A stretch of DNA of 64,000 nt from Rotaria socialis (taxonomy: Eukaryota > Rotifera > Eurotatoria > Philodinida > Philodinidae), in contig CAJNYU010000657.1 in NCBI GenBank assembly GCA_905331475.1, forward strand, positions 38,908 to 102,907. Direction: 5' to 3'. The notes under the pieces are model-generated. The model was given only the letters and a program-made list of their open reading frames with translations, made no database searches and was not told the DNA's origin. Below are positions 45,648 through 59,231 of the stretch, in pieces (the first letter of the stretch is position 1; every line of letters begins with the position of its first letter). Made by a program: the position numbers and the translations under genes.

Positions 45648-48549
45648 ATGCCACCAAAAAGACGTGCTAAGAAGGCAACTAAAGCACCTGCTACTACCAA
45701 ACGTAAAGCGTCTCCTGCTAAAACTGGTCAGTATATTGATATATTCTTGGTCTTATATAACATATGCTATAAATTTCTAGCTCCTACATCAAAAAGAGCC
45801 AAGAAAACAATACCAATTGAAGAAGAAGAGGACGAAGAAGTAGTAGAAGAAGAAACAACTGTAGCCGAAGAAGAAGAAGAAGCTGAAGTTAGTTTTATCT
45901 TATTTTTGATGTTCATATTTCTATTTCTTTTTCTTTTTTCAGGAAGAAGCTGTTTCATCTAAAACTGATATAATAAAACAATTACGTGCTGCTGACGCCA
46001 GCAAATCAAAACCAAAGAAACATTTACCAGATAAAAACATACCCAATGCAGACAGTTATCAAGTAACTGAATTTACCTTTTCTTTTTCAACAATTAATAT
46101 ATCCATATATATGTTATTAAGGTTTTGGACGATTATGATGCTATGCTTAATCAAACAAATATTGGAGCAAATAACAATAAATTTTATGTAATTCAAGCAT
46201 TAACACAAGCTAGCAAGTATTATACATGGACTCGATGGGGTCGTGTAGTAAGTTCAATAATAATATTATATTTAAATATTTATAAAAATTATGATTAGGG
46301 TGAATCTGGTAACAGTCAAATATTTGGCCCATTTGCATCAAGCGATAAAGCTATTCAACAATTCAAGAGTAAATTCAAAGATAAAACTAAAAATGGGTGT
46401 AAGCTGTAAAAATATTGCCAATTTAAATATTGATTCACTATTTTATATTTTAGGGGATAATCGCAGTGATTTTAAAAAAGTTGCGGGTAAATATGATTTG
46501 ATTGATGTGGCTGGCGATGGTGACGATGAAGATGATCAAGAAAAAGCACCGACCAGTAAATCTACAACAGTTGAGGGTAAAGATGGAACAGTATATGCAG
46601 CCAGTAAACTTGATAATGCCACACAATCGTTAATTCGACTGATTTTTGATACGGACATGTTCAAAGACGCATTAAAAACATATGATATTGATGTTAAAAA
46701 AATGCCATTAGGAAAATTAAGTAAAAGTCAAATTGCTAAAGGCTTTGAAATCTTAGAAGAACTTGAAGCTGTTATGGAAAATAAAAAGAAAGGTACATAT
46801 GATGAAATATCATCAAGATTTTATACGACCATCCCTCATGATTTTGGACGAACAAGACCTCAACCAATTAATACTCGTGAAGGTTTACAGAAAAAATATG
46901 ATATGCTTGCAGTACGTTATAAAATTAGATTTCGAATTGAATTTACAAATATTTTTGAACCTATTTTCGTAGGTTCTAGCTGATATTGAGTTAGCTCAAA
47001 GTATGCAAAAAGATAAAGGTGACGAGGGAGCAACGAAGAAAAAAGTTGAGGATGCTAAACCTCATCCATACGATGTTAATTATGGTTTACTCAAATGTTC
47101 ACTCGATCATGTTGATGTTGAAAGTGAAGAATTTAAAGTAATTATTAATTTTCTTGGTTTTTGTTTTAAGAAAATTTTCTGAATAATATTCATCTATTAA
47201 GATTATTGAAAAATTTACAGTAAATACACAAGGATATCGTAAATGCAAAATTATGGATGTATGGCGGGTTGGTCGTGATGGAGACGTAAGTCAAAATAAG
47301 AATAAAAACTGATTGAAGTACAGTGGTTTCGAAATTCATTCGATGTTGATAACTCGAAAAGAGAACGTAAATAAGGATTATAATAGATGTTTGCCGTTGA
47401 GAAGTTTTGCAGTCGATAAAACTTTAAATCGAAAGCTGATTTTTCTAAGACATATTGATAGAGCAACAACTTCTTTACAGACGGACATCTCTACGAGTTT
47501 CTTATGACATTCTTTGATGAAACTGCAATGGCGTTAAGAAACGCCCAAAAAAAGGACTTTTCTATCATTTCCCAAGAGAAAATCTAGCAATTAACAAGTC
47601 TGAGCGTCTCTTATGTAATTCAATAATAGAATGTTATTGTCAGCTCGGAAAATGTATTTTTTTCCAAAGAGAATTAGTTGCTTTGACATGATCGTATTAT
47701 TAGAAAGCAGCTTTTATCTAACTTATGTATGATGAAAATTAAGTTTTGAATTTTCATAAGATCCAGTTAAAGATCTTGATTTTTTATACAAGTAACCATC
47801 ATTTCAAATAAGCGACAGCAAATCTGTTCGATAAAAATGTTAACCTATTCTAAATCGATCATTTTTCTAGGAAGAACGTTTTTCAGCACATGATAAAGTC
47901 GATAATCGGAAATTACTATGGCATGGTACAAGCGTTGCTGTTGTTGTTGCTATACTTAAATCTGGCCTTCGTATTATGCCACATTCAGGTGGTCGAGTTG
48001 GTAAAGGAATTTATTTTGCTTCAGAAAATGGCAAAAGTAGTGGATATGGTCAGTAAAAGATTCTTTTTAGGAGAAAAAAATCAATTGACTAATACACTTA
48101 TATTTTAGTTGGTACAACCAATGATGTGGGCAAACAAATTGGCATTATGTTCTTGGTAAGAATATTATTTTCAAAAATGAAGAAAAGAAACCTATTTTTG
48201 TTATTGTTTTCATAGAATGAGGTTGCTTTGGGTAAAGAACATTCCATCACCGTTGACGATTCATCATTAAAAAAACCACCAGCGAATTTCGATTCTGTTG
48301 TTGCTCGTGGTCAAACAGAACCAGGTTTGAATCTTTTTCTCTGTAATATATAATCATTTTTTTAATGTTTTCTGTTCAATAGATCCAAAAGAAGATACAT
48401 CAATAACAATCGATGGTAAAAAAGTTACCGTACCAGCTGGTAAACCAATTCGAACAACATATACATCATCAAGTTTTGCACAATCAGAATACTTAGTGTA
48501 CAAAGAAAATCAATGTCGAATCCGGTATTTACTTAAGATGCAGTTTTAA
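45648..48549 (+). CDS. PARP3: PARP3-like mono(ADP-ribosyl)transferase, 579 aa, 12 exons
   Basis: Exons: 45648-45726, 45781-45887, 45943-46062, 46122-46247, 46299-46398, 46454-46911, 46973-47137, 47202-47285, 47871-48048, 48109-48155, 48216-48324, 48383-48549; all in phase. The N-terminus is basic (PPKRRAKKATKAP) then acidic, a plausible nuclear signal. A WGR domain (WGR at 141-143) binds DNA ends. The helical regulatory domain contains PLGKLSKSQIAKGFEILEEL. The catalytic domain has the H-Y-E triad at about His431 (LLWHGT), Tyr461 (GKGIYFASENGKSSGY) and Glu560 (QSEYLVYKE). The segment SGLRIMPHSGGRVGKGIYFA is nearly diagnostic of PARP3. It uses NAD+ in DNA double-strand-break repair. One intron (47286-47870) is 585 bp; the rest are 50-63 bp. 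Confidence 0.93.
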
Positions 48550-50250
48550 CTAGAAAAAAAAACTTATTCTATAGACATGTATTTCTTTTTGATGTTGTAT
48601 GTATTCGTTTTACTACTCAATATTCTTGAAAAAAGAATATTTTCACACTTTTCATGTATTTTGTTTCAGTTCGGTGATCCCTAAATAGATTTTAATTGTT
48701 TTTTGCTTTCTATGTCTTATACGTAGATCCGCCCAGTGACATTTTTGTTTGGTGATACTTTTCAAAGAGAATATTTTATTTTCTTTTATTATATTTTCTT
48801 TTTGAAAATAATAGATATAAAATCGCTTGTAATGTTTTATTTTAGAAAAATATTGCGTCGTGAATTGAAATCATATTCTCTTTTTTTTCCTTTTAATAAG
48901 AGGTCGAATTAAGATTTTCATGTTTCTTTCTGTAATATCCATACCTAATTATTATAAACAGTTATGGGTCAACGATTATTATAATGAGGCGCAATTCAGT
49001 GAACATACGAGATCATGACGATCTTGAACCCTATTTTGAAGCTCACTTTTAAGTTTGTACTATTAAGAAAAATCTTTAGAAATAAGAATCAACGCTCCTT
49101 CTAAATCTACCACTGACTATTAAAAAACGAAAATAACTTTTTTTATGAATTAATAAAGGAAATCTACGAACAGTTCTTTTTTCTTGTGACCAGTGTAGAC
49201 TTCGACTTTGATAATAAGATATTTGCTTTTGACAAAGTTTATCAGGATTATTACGCGAAGTTAAAGAGATCAAATGTACTTATGTTGTCGTTCTGAATGA
49301 TTAACTGTAGTGGAAAGAAAAAACTCATTTCATACGAAATTGAATCTGATCTTTCTACATCTTTTGTTTTCATTGACTATCTAGAATCATATTAAAAATA
49401 ATTGTTTATATCGTTTATACTTGACTAATTAATTGAGTCCATACTTGTTTTTAGAAAATCTAGCGGCGTTGCTATTTTTGATAGTACTAAAAATAACCCA
49501 GAAAATAATTTTTATTGCAACCAGTATGATAATATAACAAGAACTTGCCTAAGCAATGTCTAGTGGAAAGAGAAGACTTGAGTCTTTGCATTATGTAATC
49601 GACCTTACAATTTAATTGAAAATTTATTTATTTTTGTTTCATTTGTTGTTTAAGTTTTAATACAAAGATATAAAAACTTAAAATAAACTTGAAGATTTCA
49701 ACAGAGCTATATGTGTTTGGTTTTTTTTATGGAAAATCGAGTTCTCATACTTGAAAGACTTGCCAGCCTAAAGCTACGAAAGCAGGCATATTTCAACATC
49801 CATATACTAACTAAAATTCTATTTTTGTAAGATATTCATTAATTAAAGTGAGTTCTGTCGTGCGAGTGAACTTTTGTAAGAATAGATAAGCTAATGGAAC
49901 TGATATATGCATAATAAATTTGATGCCATTAGCGAATTGTGTTGTATCTTGATATTTTCTTGAATAAGTTATTATTTGATTCTTTTATAAGAAACCAAAA
50001 TGTATGGCTGTTAAAAAGCTCGTAATAATATCACAGGAGAGTAATTTCAATCAATAAAGACTATAATTTTTAACACACATGAGTTCTTATACGATGTATG
50101 ACAACAAAAAAATGTATCCATATTTGATTGATAATTATTTTTGATTATAGGGCATAGTAAACATCTCGTAGCAATCAACTTATTTATTTTTAATTTCACA
50201 AAATTTAAAAATTGCTTTAAAACAAAATAATTCTGTAAGACCTATTTCAG
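48550..50250. other. Intergenic DNA between PARP3 and the POLR2M-like gene
   Basis: AT-rich with no supported frames. The start of the next gene directly follows a CCTATTTCAG acceptor, so part is 5' UTR intron or outron. Confidence 0.5.
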
Positions 50251-52625
50251 ATGATAAAACAAGTATCAAAACCAGATTATAGTAAGATGAGTGAAGGTGA
50301 ATTGAGACTTCTACTCAACAAGCATCAACAGATGTTAAATAATACGTAAGAGAAAACAGCCATGTGTAATAAATAATTTGATTTACGTTTTTTGTGTTGT
50401 TTTTATTGAAGACGTTTAATCAATGGCCTGCCAGATAGAGGTGAACGTTTACGTAATGCCATAGGTGAAATTGAAAAATTTCTTGCAACATCATCATCAC
50501 CTATGGATTGCGATACTATTACACATCAATTTTGTCAAATGACAATGTCATCTAAAGACAACGAAATTTTACAACAAAGCCTTCGCCTTGAAAAACCGAC
50601 GAGAGATTCGAGTAAAACATCAACATATAGTAATCATTTTTCTGATGAACGTTTAAATGAAGTTAAACAACGTTTAAAAGCTCGACAAGCTGAACGTGAC
50701 AGTAAAGCTACAGTAACAACAGCAAAACTTATTTCATTAGATGAGGCTATTCAATTATATAACGAAGAAACGAAACGACAAGAAGTAAGACTTTTCAATT
50801 ACTTAATTTCATTTTCAAAAGCAAATATTTTCTTTAAAAAAGAAGTTGCTTATTTAGTTAGTTAACCTTTTTTTTAACTTTCATTTCTAAATACGTCTCC
50901 ATGAAATATTCATTTGAGTCAATGCTGAAAGTCAAATAATTGCTAATCAAGATATCAGATATTTTATTTTCTTGAAACTATATTTTACATTATTAATTAA
51001 TATTATTATTGTTTACATAGAAGTTAATAATTAGGGCCACCCGTTCTTTTTTTTATAAATTTGAGTCTGATTAGTTAAAAACGCAGTATAGTCAAAAGTT
51101 TAAGATTCTTTGAAGAAAATGTTCGACAAAATATGATTGATCTAGGTAAATGTAATGAATGCTGGCTGACACAGTGTAGTCAATATTTTGGAATAAATCG
51201 TGAACATAAATAGAAATCGATCGTGGATATTTTTAGATATAAAACTAGTTTTAAATAATGTTTATCTGTGAACAAACTATATTTGATATTTCACAACATC
51301 ATAATCTCATCTTCTGCTATCTGTTTTAATAATTTCTAAGTTTTTGCTTGAAATCAAAATGTTCAACTGAGCTAATAATGCGTTTTCCAATAGTTAATTA
51401 ATAAAAATGAATGTTTTTTTTCACTCTTTTTCTAATAGAATAGACACTTGCTGCTCTCAGCATCACAGTCGGTCTACCTGCTCATTATCATCATCAGCAA
51501 TGTAAATAGTTGAAGTGCAGAAGTCACGAGTTCTGATTAAATAAGAAATAATGACTGTAATTCAAGTTCCGGCATGCACTGAACGGTGTACGTGAAATTT
51601 AGCACGTTCTATTAGCATTGAGTGTGTAAACCAACTATTTTTGTTTTTACGAATTATGCATGATCGGATCTAGGATCTGAAATGTACGTAGGTGATTAGA
51701 CGAAATGTGGCAAATAAATCGAACTAGGTTCTAGTAATATATTTAGATTCAAAGTTTATTTTTCAGACATAAAATCATTCTATGCAAATGAGAAAATATT
51801 TACTTTAATCTATCAATATTTTCATATTACTTTTTATTTCTATTTGTTGACATGTCTTTATTTTTCTGATTTAAAAAAAAATTAGATTTAAAATAATTTC
51901 TACATTTAATAATTCACAGTTTCCTTAGATAATTTGTAAAAGAAATTATTTTGATATAGAAATATTCAAGTCAAGTCAAGTGAAGAGTTGAAAATGTTCA
52001 AGGAAATTTTAAACGAGCTAACTTCATTCATTGTTTCAACTATTACATTTACAATAGTGAATATGAGATTATTCATTTGAAATGCATTATAACACAAGAG
52101 GAACTTTATAGACAAAGAAAAAAAGAAATATTATCCTTTTATCCTAAAAAAATAGTGCAATAGTAGAAAGTCAATGAAAGTCTTTCCTTTTTTTTTATTA
52201 TATACAAATAATGTCGAATTCTGTTAGTCGTTGAAAATACTCTATAGAGACCTATGCCATACTTGTGCTTGTCTACTACACTGATTCATTTCTTTTTCGT
52301 AATAGGAACATTTAGTTCAACAAACAACAGCAAAATTACTTGGAAATATGTCTCTGTCAAAAACTACATTTGGTCTTCCACCATCAACAACGAGTAAAAC
52401 TAATCTAACGTAAAAATTTGTTTCAAAGTTTTGTCTTATTTTAATCAAAATGTAACATCTCATTTTAGACATCGTAAAACGACTACTGCAGAAAATGATG
52501 ATGATGATGAAGCCGGTGGTGAGAACTATATAGATGAACTTGGTCGAGATGAAGCAGAAATAGTATCAGATCATGACAGTGACGAAATCGATTATCCTGA
52601 TGAAGTACAACAAAATGATGATTAG
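50251..52625 (+). CDS. POLR2M: POLR2M/GRINL1A (Gdown1)-like RNA polymerase II-associated protein, 242 aa
   Basis: Exons 50251-50345, 50412-50784, 52306-52409, 52469-52625, in phase. The N-terminal motif SEGELRLLLNKHQQMLNN followed by RLINGLPDRGERLRNAIGEI matches the Gdown1 pattern of an LxxLLxRQ helix and LPDKGKKI. The middle is a charged helix (DERLNEVKQRLKARQAERD). The C-terminus is acidic (ENDDDDEAGG, SDHDSDEIDYPDEV). Vertebrate Gdown1 binds Pol II and blocks initiation-factor access; that role is transferred by similarity. Intron 2 is 1521 bp, about 25 times the local norm, and shows no recognisable element or gene inside. Confidence 0.7.
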
Positions 52626-53846
52626 AATAAGTTTTATGATGCTTGATTTTTTTTTAATATTTTCTTATTCACTCGTGATGTACAGTATTTTCTGATGAAA
52701 TAAAACAAAGGGAAAAGAATTCAATAGATTTTTGCGAAGAAAAAGAACGTACCAAATAATGAAGTTGAAATATCTTCTACCATCAATGAATGTCAACAAC
52801 ATTATGACGTCAATAACCTTTCATTCTTGTTGTTTATATTTTCTCTGCATATGTATATACAAAGCATGCGTTGAATGTATGCACTCAAATAACAGATGGG
52901 CAAGAGTACAACCATCTACTGTGTCATTTAAAGAGAACACGGACAATGTCAAACGCAAAAAATAGTTAATATATCTTAATATTATCATTATGTCTTTCAA
53001 CATTTTAGTAATTTTATAACAGATTTAAGCGCATGCAAACTAGATGGCTAATAAAGAAAATTTTAGATAAATCATTGCTTTTTTAATATAATTTAATGGA
53101 TCTTAACAATGAAACATAGACCATTTCATCAATAATGATCATTAAAAGAAACTAATAAATTTTGTTTATGTTTAATTATATTATGTCCAGTCAAAATATT
53201 TGAAGTAATATTCTTCGTACCAAGCGATCTTCTTCTTTTAGCTCTTTTAATTAAAAAACAATACTACTTGTGCTTTTTCATTCTATAACGAAGAAGAGAA
53301 AATAAATAATTTGCCAATTCACTGGTGAATATGATCATTTTAATAAGTGCACTGCGAGTGCAGAACAAAACTAAGTAGAATATCATCATTAGATATTGAT
53401 AGACAAACACCAGAGACTCTTTTATCTTTATTCATTTCGATTAATAGTGCAAGTTTTCTCCATATATTTTCTACGGCTTTATTTGAGCATCAAATAAATA
53501 ATCATGGCACTATTTTCTTATCTTCATTTCCACATCAATAAACAGATTGCGCTATTTCATAAGGTTTTATCTACACAGATTTAAAAGCTTCAGAATATTC
53601 ATTTGTTTTCTTTTGGTTTTTCTGTATACAAAAAATTCAGTGACAAAAACAGAAGAAAAATAAATATAAGACATGAACCGGGTTTTCGTTTGAATAATAG
53701 TACCTTAAACAAGAATTAAGACGCCAGTGCCAATCATCTCTACATGTCATCCGCAAAAGCAAACAATTCGAACACGATAAATGACTAGAAACGAAATATT
53801 TTTAAGTTCTTTGAACGAATAGCATCTAATTGTTGTTGTTGTTATT
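52626..53846. other. Intergenic DNA between convergent genes
   Basis: 3' flanks of the POLR2M-like and zinc-finger genes. No other gene is supported. Confidence 0.5.
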
Positions 53847-56251
53847 TCACGATTCATTGCTTGAACCTAAACCTGACGTGGCATTTTTTCGTTCAGGTCG
53901 CTGTTTTGAATGGACTTTTAAGTGTCTTGTAATCATATCTCGTCGACAAGCAGCATAAGAACATTCAGGACACACATAAGGCTTCTCACCGGTATGTGTA
54001 CGTAAGTGTGTTGATAAATGATCACTACGAGAGAAATGTGTATTACACATTGTACAACGATATGGACGAATACCAGAATGTAAGCGTAAATGTCTATTTA
54101 ACATATCACTTCTAAAATGAGCCAATGAAATAGATGTTCAATTTAGAAAAATATTTCGGAAAACAAACAAGAAAAATCTACCTGGAGAAACGTTTTGAAC
54201 ATATTTTACATGAATAATTACGTGGTTCACCAGAACGCGTACCATTGGTATCAAGAAGATTAAAATCAATTACACCTGATTTATCATCTTCACCTGAATT
54301 TTCAAGATGTGAACGATAATGTGCTAAATATCTAGAAAAATAGTTAAATAAAAAAACAATGATTTATTTGTTTTGAATAATAGCTATGTATCATTACGTT
54401 TGTCTTGATTCAAATTGTTGTCTACAAATCTGGCATGGTGGTACGGACAATGGATTTTGCATATTATTGGAATCTTGTGCTTCTGTTTTAAATCTAATTA
54501 AATGAAATGTAAGTATAGACAAATTACTATCATCAAGTATGGCTTTTTTTTTCTACCTTGGACTTATTGATGTAAATACGCTTGGTTCATCGCATAAAAA
54601 CTGTGTTAATGTTGATAACTGAGCAATAGTACCTTGCGCGTTCGCAACAGCATTTTTTTGACTTTTTGGAAAATGAAAATTCGCTAAACTATACGGATTT
54701 GTTGGAGTATGAGCCCATGGTGAAAGATATGGACCGGGATCACTTGATGCTGAATAAGGTGCAATCGGTAAGGGTACATTGTTTGTACATGGCATTGTTG
54801 TTAAACCTGTTGAATATGTTCGTTTTTCATTTTGTTGTTCAAATGAATGTCGAAAAGGTACAAATAAACTATTCTTATTAGTTGATTCATCGGTAGCTTT
54901 TTGTTCTGAATATGAATGTCGAAATCGAAGAGAATTTTCTTCGTGTCGAATAATTGGTGGAATAGGCTGAGATCTAGTGTGATGATGATGATGATTATTA
55001 TTATCGACATCGTCATCATTATCATCATCATCATCATTATCATCATCCTCATCATCAGGTCGATCAATACTAAATGTAATTTTACCGGCATCTAGTTTTT
55101 CAATAGTAATGGGTGATGTTGGTAATGATTTCATATGTTCATCATCGACATTCGTTGTTGGTGCATCTTCCATATCGATAGTTTCACAACGTTGCAATAA
55201 ACCACGTTTACTTTGTGAGCGTATAATATTTCCAGTTTGTGATTGAATAAAATTTGTACCTGATGCACTTACGGCACAACATAAATTTGTATCCGATACA
55301 GAATGTTGAAGTAAAGCAGTTGATGAATCAAATGAACGAGCTTTTACTGTTGTATTTGATTTATGTATTGTTGATGGTGTTGAAGAAGAATTTAACAAAG
55401 TATGATGACGATTATGATGATAATGATGATAATGATGTTCACGATGATAATTATTGTCTTGGTTTGATATGTGTTCACAACTTTGAACCAGCGTTGATGA
55501 TGGTTCACTTTTTATACAATCATAATTTGATTCATCACTGCGACATTTTAAGAATGTTTCTTTACGTGCTTGATGTTCATTAATTTGTTCTAAGTAACGA
55601 CGTTGTAAATAATCTTTCACTTTACCTTTGAATGCCTAAAATAAAATAAAAAATAATCATTAAAAAACAAAGTTTATCTTTCAATATGATTTTAATTACT
55701 TGAGAATTTGAATTCGATGACAATAGATCATTTGGATAACTATTTGAATTGTCCGATGTGCTTATTGCTGCAATCTGTAAAATATCACTATCAAATGATG
55801 ATTTTTCGGATAAGCTACGACTTTGTAATGCATAACGATTCGCTAGTGATGTTGGAGCACGCAAACTACTATTGGATTCAATTGATGTCTGTTGTGGTGC
55901 TGTTGCTAATGATGAACGGCTTGGTGTACGACTTGGATTTGATGAAGCACTATTGCACTCAACAATGCGTGTATTAGGAAAAAATTGTCGTAAAACATCA
56001 ATAATACGATCAAGTTCATTGGGATCAGTTTCAATAAGTGCATAACTACGAACAGGTGAATCAATGTCAGAACGATTACCAGTTATACTTGATGGAGTAT
56101 TTGCTCGTACTCCAATTTTAACATTATCAATGTCCGATGAAAATTCTTGTTGTTCGTCAACAGAAGAATTTTGTTTTGATGAATGCATTGAAGATATAAT
56201 AGCAGAATTACTTAAACTTTTAGATGATGTCGATGCAGCTGGAATGCGCAT
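53847..56251 (-). CDS. C2H2 zinc-finger transcription factor, EGR-like, 713 aa, 5 exons
   Basis: Exons in coding order: 56251-55700, 55635-54557, 54493-54398, 54331-54182, 54111-53847, all in phase. The long N-terminal part is low-complexity, rich in Ser/Asn, with His-rich and Asp-rich runs (about 220 bases of CAT/GAT repeats near 54980-55060). Four C2H2 fingers follow: CQICRQQFESRQTYLAHYRSH, then after about 30 residues CKICSKRFSRSDMLNRHLRLH, CTMCNTHFSRSDHLSTHLRTH and CPECSYAACRRDMITRHLKVH. The contact residues RSDxLxxH and RSDHLxTH of the last three resemble the EGR/Krox triple finger, which reads GC-rich sites. Unlike vertebrate EGR, the first of the three has a CxxC rather than CxxxxC spacing, so another C2H2 family is possible. 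Confidence 0.82.
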
Positions 56252-58760
56252 AGTCGTGTAGACAATGTGTCACATTGATAATAATTTTGCACATTCAATT
56301 ACAGTTTTTATCTAAAACAAATTGAAAATTTTTAAATTAGATTTGTTTCTGTTGTTAATAAAAAGTAGCAAACTATAGAAATATTATGTATATTTTCAAT
56401 TAATCTGTGTATTTTTGTCGCATATTGCTAGTTAACGTTCGCGTACCAATGTCATTTTCATTTTATCGCTGAGTTTTTCTTTGTCTCAGAACGCGCATGT
56501 ATTCATACGAGAAGAAGGAAAAGAATAAAAGAAGAGTTGTTCCACAAGCACAAACGTTGATAGCATCCTTTTTTTATGCGAACGATGAGAATGTATATTT
56601 GTGCTGAAGAGAAGAAGAAGAAGAAGAAGAAGAAAAAGAAGAAAAAGATGATGAGTTGACGATGGCAAAAAGAAGAAAAAAGACGAAGGATCTAGGAAAT
56701 AACAAATATTAGCCCAATGATGATAGTTACGGGTGGGCGAACGAACTAGTAAACATAATGCCGAAGAACACATTTGCATTCGAAAATTCTATTTTTAGTG
56801 AATTATGTCCATGTTAATGAATGAAACAACGTAGACTCTCAAAAGTTATAAAGTAGATATATACACTAAATATTTCATCTATTCAATTCCATCACGAGTG
56901 AAAATGACTTAGACAACTTCCGCTTGATCCAAATTATCTAAATTAACATCATGATAGTCGCATATTTTTGTTCGCATTTATGTATTCCGAGTACTTAATT
57001 CAGTACTTCAAAAAGAAAAGGTACATAGTGTTTTTATCACGCGCCAGATTTAATCTATGCTCTGATCTTTTTCAAGAATTTATTTATTTTTCGCTATAAA
57101 ACGAACTAAAAGTAGGTGGGAATTCAAGATTAAAATGGGAAAATTGACCTGCTTTTATTTTTAATTATTATATTATATCTCTAGTTAAAATAAGAAATAA
57201 AATATCTACTTGGTTGAACTAGACAGGGGTTAAAAGAAAAAAAAACTTTTAACGACTAAAACTATTTAATAAAACTGCGTAGTTTAAATGATAAACGCGT
57301 GACCATAAAATTTCCTCTAATATTTACCGATAATCTTGATTTAATGACAGATTATTTCTTTCATCTAACGGATGTTGTCGTCATTATTTGTACTCTAGCC
57401 ATTCGCCCAATATTTTTACTTTTTGTAAAGTCATGTCCACTATTATTTTGTCAGGCAAAACAAAAATTATTTATTTGCTAAGTATGTGACTCAAATCTTA
57501 ATCAAAAAAATAATCTATTGTAATTTAGATATTTTTATTAAATTTACATTTAATTTTGAAAATTGTCAAGATTATGCAACTGACGATAGTATCTTTTAGT
57601 CGCTGACTTTCAGTTTCGAATCAAGTTGATTTTAGATTATTTTTCTCGAGAGACTCTTAACATCAATAGTTAGGCATGATGTCAACTCTAACAGATATAA
57701 CTAAGTATTTATCACCGAGTGAGAAAAAATAATAAAAAAATGACCAAATGCATGTATATACACTCTATATGTTAATGTCGTCTGATAGATATGAGCTGCC
57801 ATTATGAATATTAAGAAAATGAAAAGGTCTGTTCAACGTGTGCCATGTGTAAATAGACTTAAAAACTAAAAAAAAAAGAAAGTTAAATGACTCACGTATT
57901 TTATTACTGTGACACCAAAACACAAATACAATTTAAAGGTGAAAAAAAGGTAAAGAAATGGATATTCGTTGGCTATTTGGTAGTCGTCTATAGGAAATAG
58001 TATACGAAGGAAAACATTTTATATCGAAGAAAAGAACGATAAAGAAAAATTTATGCATCATCGATGTTATATTTTTTAATAGTATGAGTCAATTGAATGC
58101 TGTCAAATTCGACAGAAATGAAAAACAAAGAAGAAGAAGAAGAAGAAGAAGAATAAAACGTTGGAGTGGATTATACACAGAAACGAGTAAATAGTAAATA
58201 TCGTGATAATATAGAGGTGGTGGCAGAAATAAAATAAAAAGAACTTGGCAAATATATCATATTCTTATCTCAACAAAGTAACTGCCTTTTAACTTATTGT
58301 CCGTTATTTTGATCATAAAAACAAAACAGAATCAAATTTTTTTCTAAGGAAAAAATATTAACAATGTATTCATTTTAGATTATTTATATCACGAGAGGAA
58401 CAAACTCAGCTGACATTGAAAATCAGCAAACAAATTCTTTTTTATTGTATTGTTTTTGTTCCTTGTTTCTTTATAACTAAATTACCTATTAATATGATTT
58501 GATAAAATGATTTGCTAGAAAACAATTTTTTATGTTCTAACATACGTGTTAACGTTCCAATTGTAATTGTAACCATAGAATGTCGCACAGATGTAAGAGA
58601 TTTTAGGTTTAAAATGGAAAGTAATTAAAAACAAAATATTTTCTCTTTTTTTTTATCATCGTTGAAATTGAGGAAAAGAGCACATTCGCATGAATACGCT
58701 TCTCTATATCGAGGGTAGAATTGACACAATAGATAATCACGGCTGAGAAAAAAAGAACAA
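56252..58760. other. Intergenic DNA with GAA repeats
   Basis: 5' flank of the zinc-finger gene, then AT-rich DNA. (GAA)n runs occur at about 56605-56648 and 58131-58153. No gene is supported; the 97-codon minus frame across the first GAA run is an artefact of the repeat. Confidence 0.5.
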
Positions 58761-59231
58761 TTAAATTACTTTGACATCGATTCGTCTTAGTGTTGCTATT
58801 ACTTTTCCTGCTTTCGTTGTTGATGTCATCGATCTAGTAGGAGTAGCAGCAATATTATCGATGATGGGAGCAACAACGTCGAGCTTTTAACGGAGGGAAA
58901 AGGTGAAAATAAGAGTAGGGTAGAAACACGCGCGAAACAAAAACAGAATATACCTCCTATTTGTTCTTCCGTTCTTCTGTGCGTCTCTTCTTTTCTTGAC
59001 AAGAAGAATATAAACCTACGTGCCTCTCCCCAGTTTTTTTCTTCTCTTTTTCTTTCTACCACTACTACTGGCACGCCCTCGAACATGACAGATGCGTAGG
59101 CGGTAAAGACTTGTTTTGGCAAGAAAATAATAGAAGGAATTTCTTTTTATGATATGTGCCTCGAATAAAACTATGTTGAAATACACTTACTTTAGTCCAA
59201 ATAATATATTCTTTATATTTGACGTAGCTCT
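58761..59231 (-). CDS. Exon-like segments of an unresolved short gene
   Basis: A 41-nt segment (59191-59231) lies between a TTTTAG acceptor and a GTAAGT donor and encodes SYVKYKEYIIWTK. Downstream, 58761-58883 follows a TTAAAAG acceptor and reads LDVVAPIIDNIAATPTRSM..RRIDVKVI before a TAA. A middle exon in 59050-59110 (e.g. VFTAYASVMFEGVPVVV ending at GTAGAA) joins the last exon in phase, but I could not join it to the first. No ATG was found. It is a gene fragment or incomplete model; the family is unknown. Confidence 0.35.

Noticed and set aside
47313-47507. 64-codon frame in a PARP3 intron
   Set aside because: Composition is intron-like, with no splice signals and no recognisable motif.
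54666-55583. Plus-strand frames and poly-Met/Ile minus frame opposite the zinc-finger gene
   Set aside because: Antisense or shifted readings of CAT/GAT repeats in a well-supported coding exon.
56486-56779. 97-codon minus frame
   Set aside because: Dominated by Leu/Phe from a (GAA)n microsatellite.
58826-59122. 98-codon minus frame as a complete protein
   Set aside because: It has no ATG, crosses a GTAGAA donor, and reads intron sequence; only short parts look coding.
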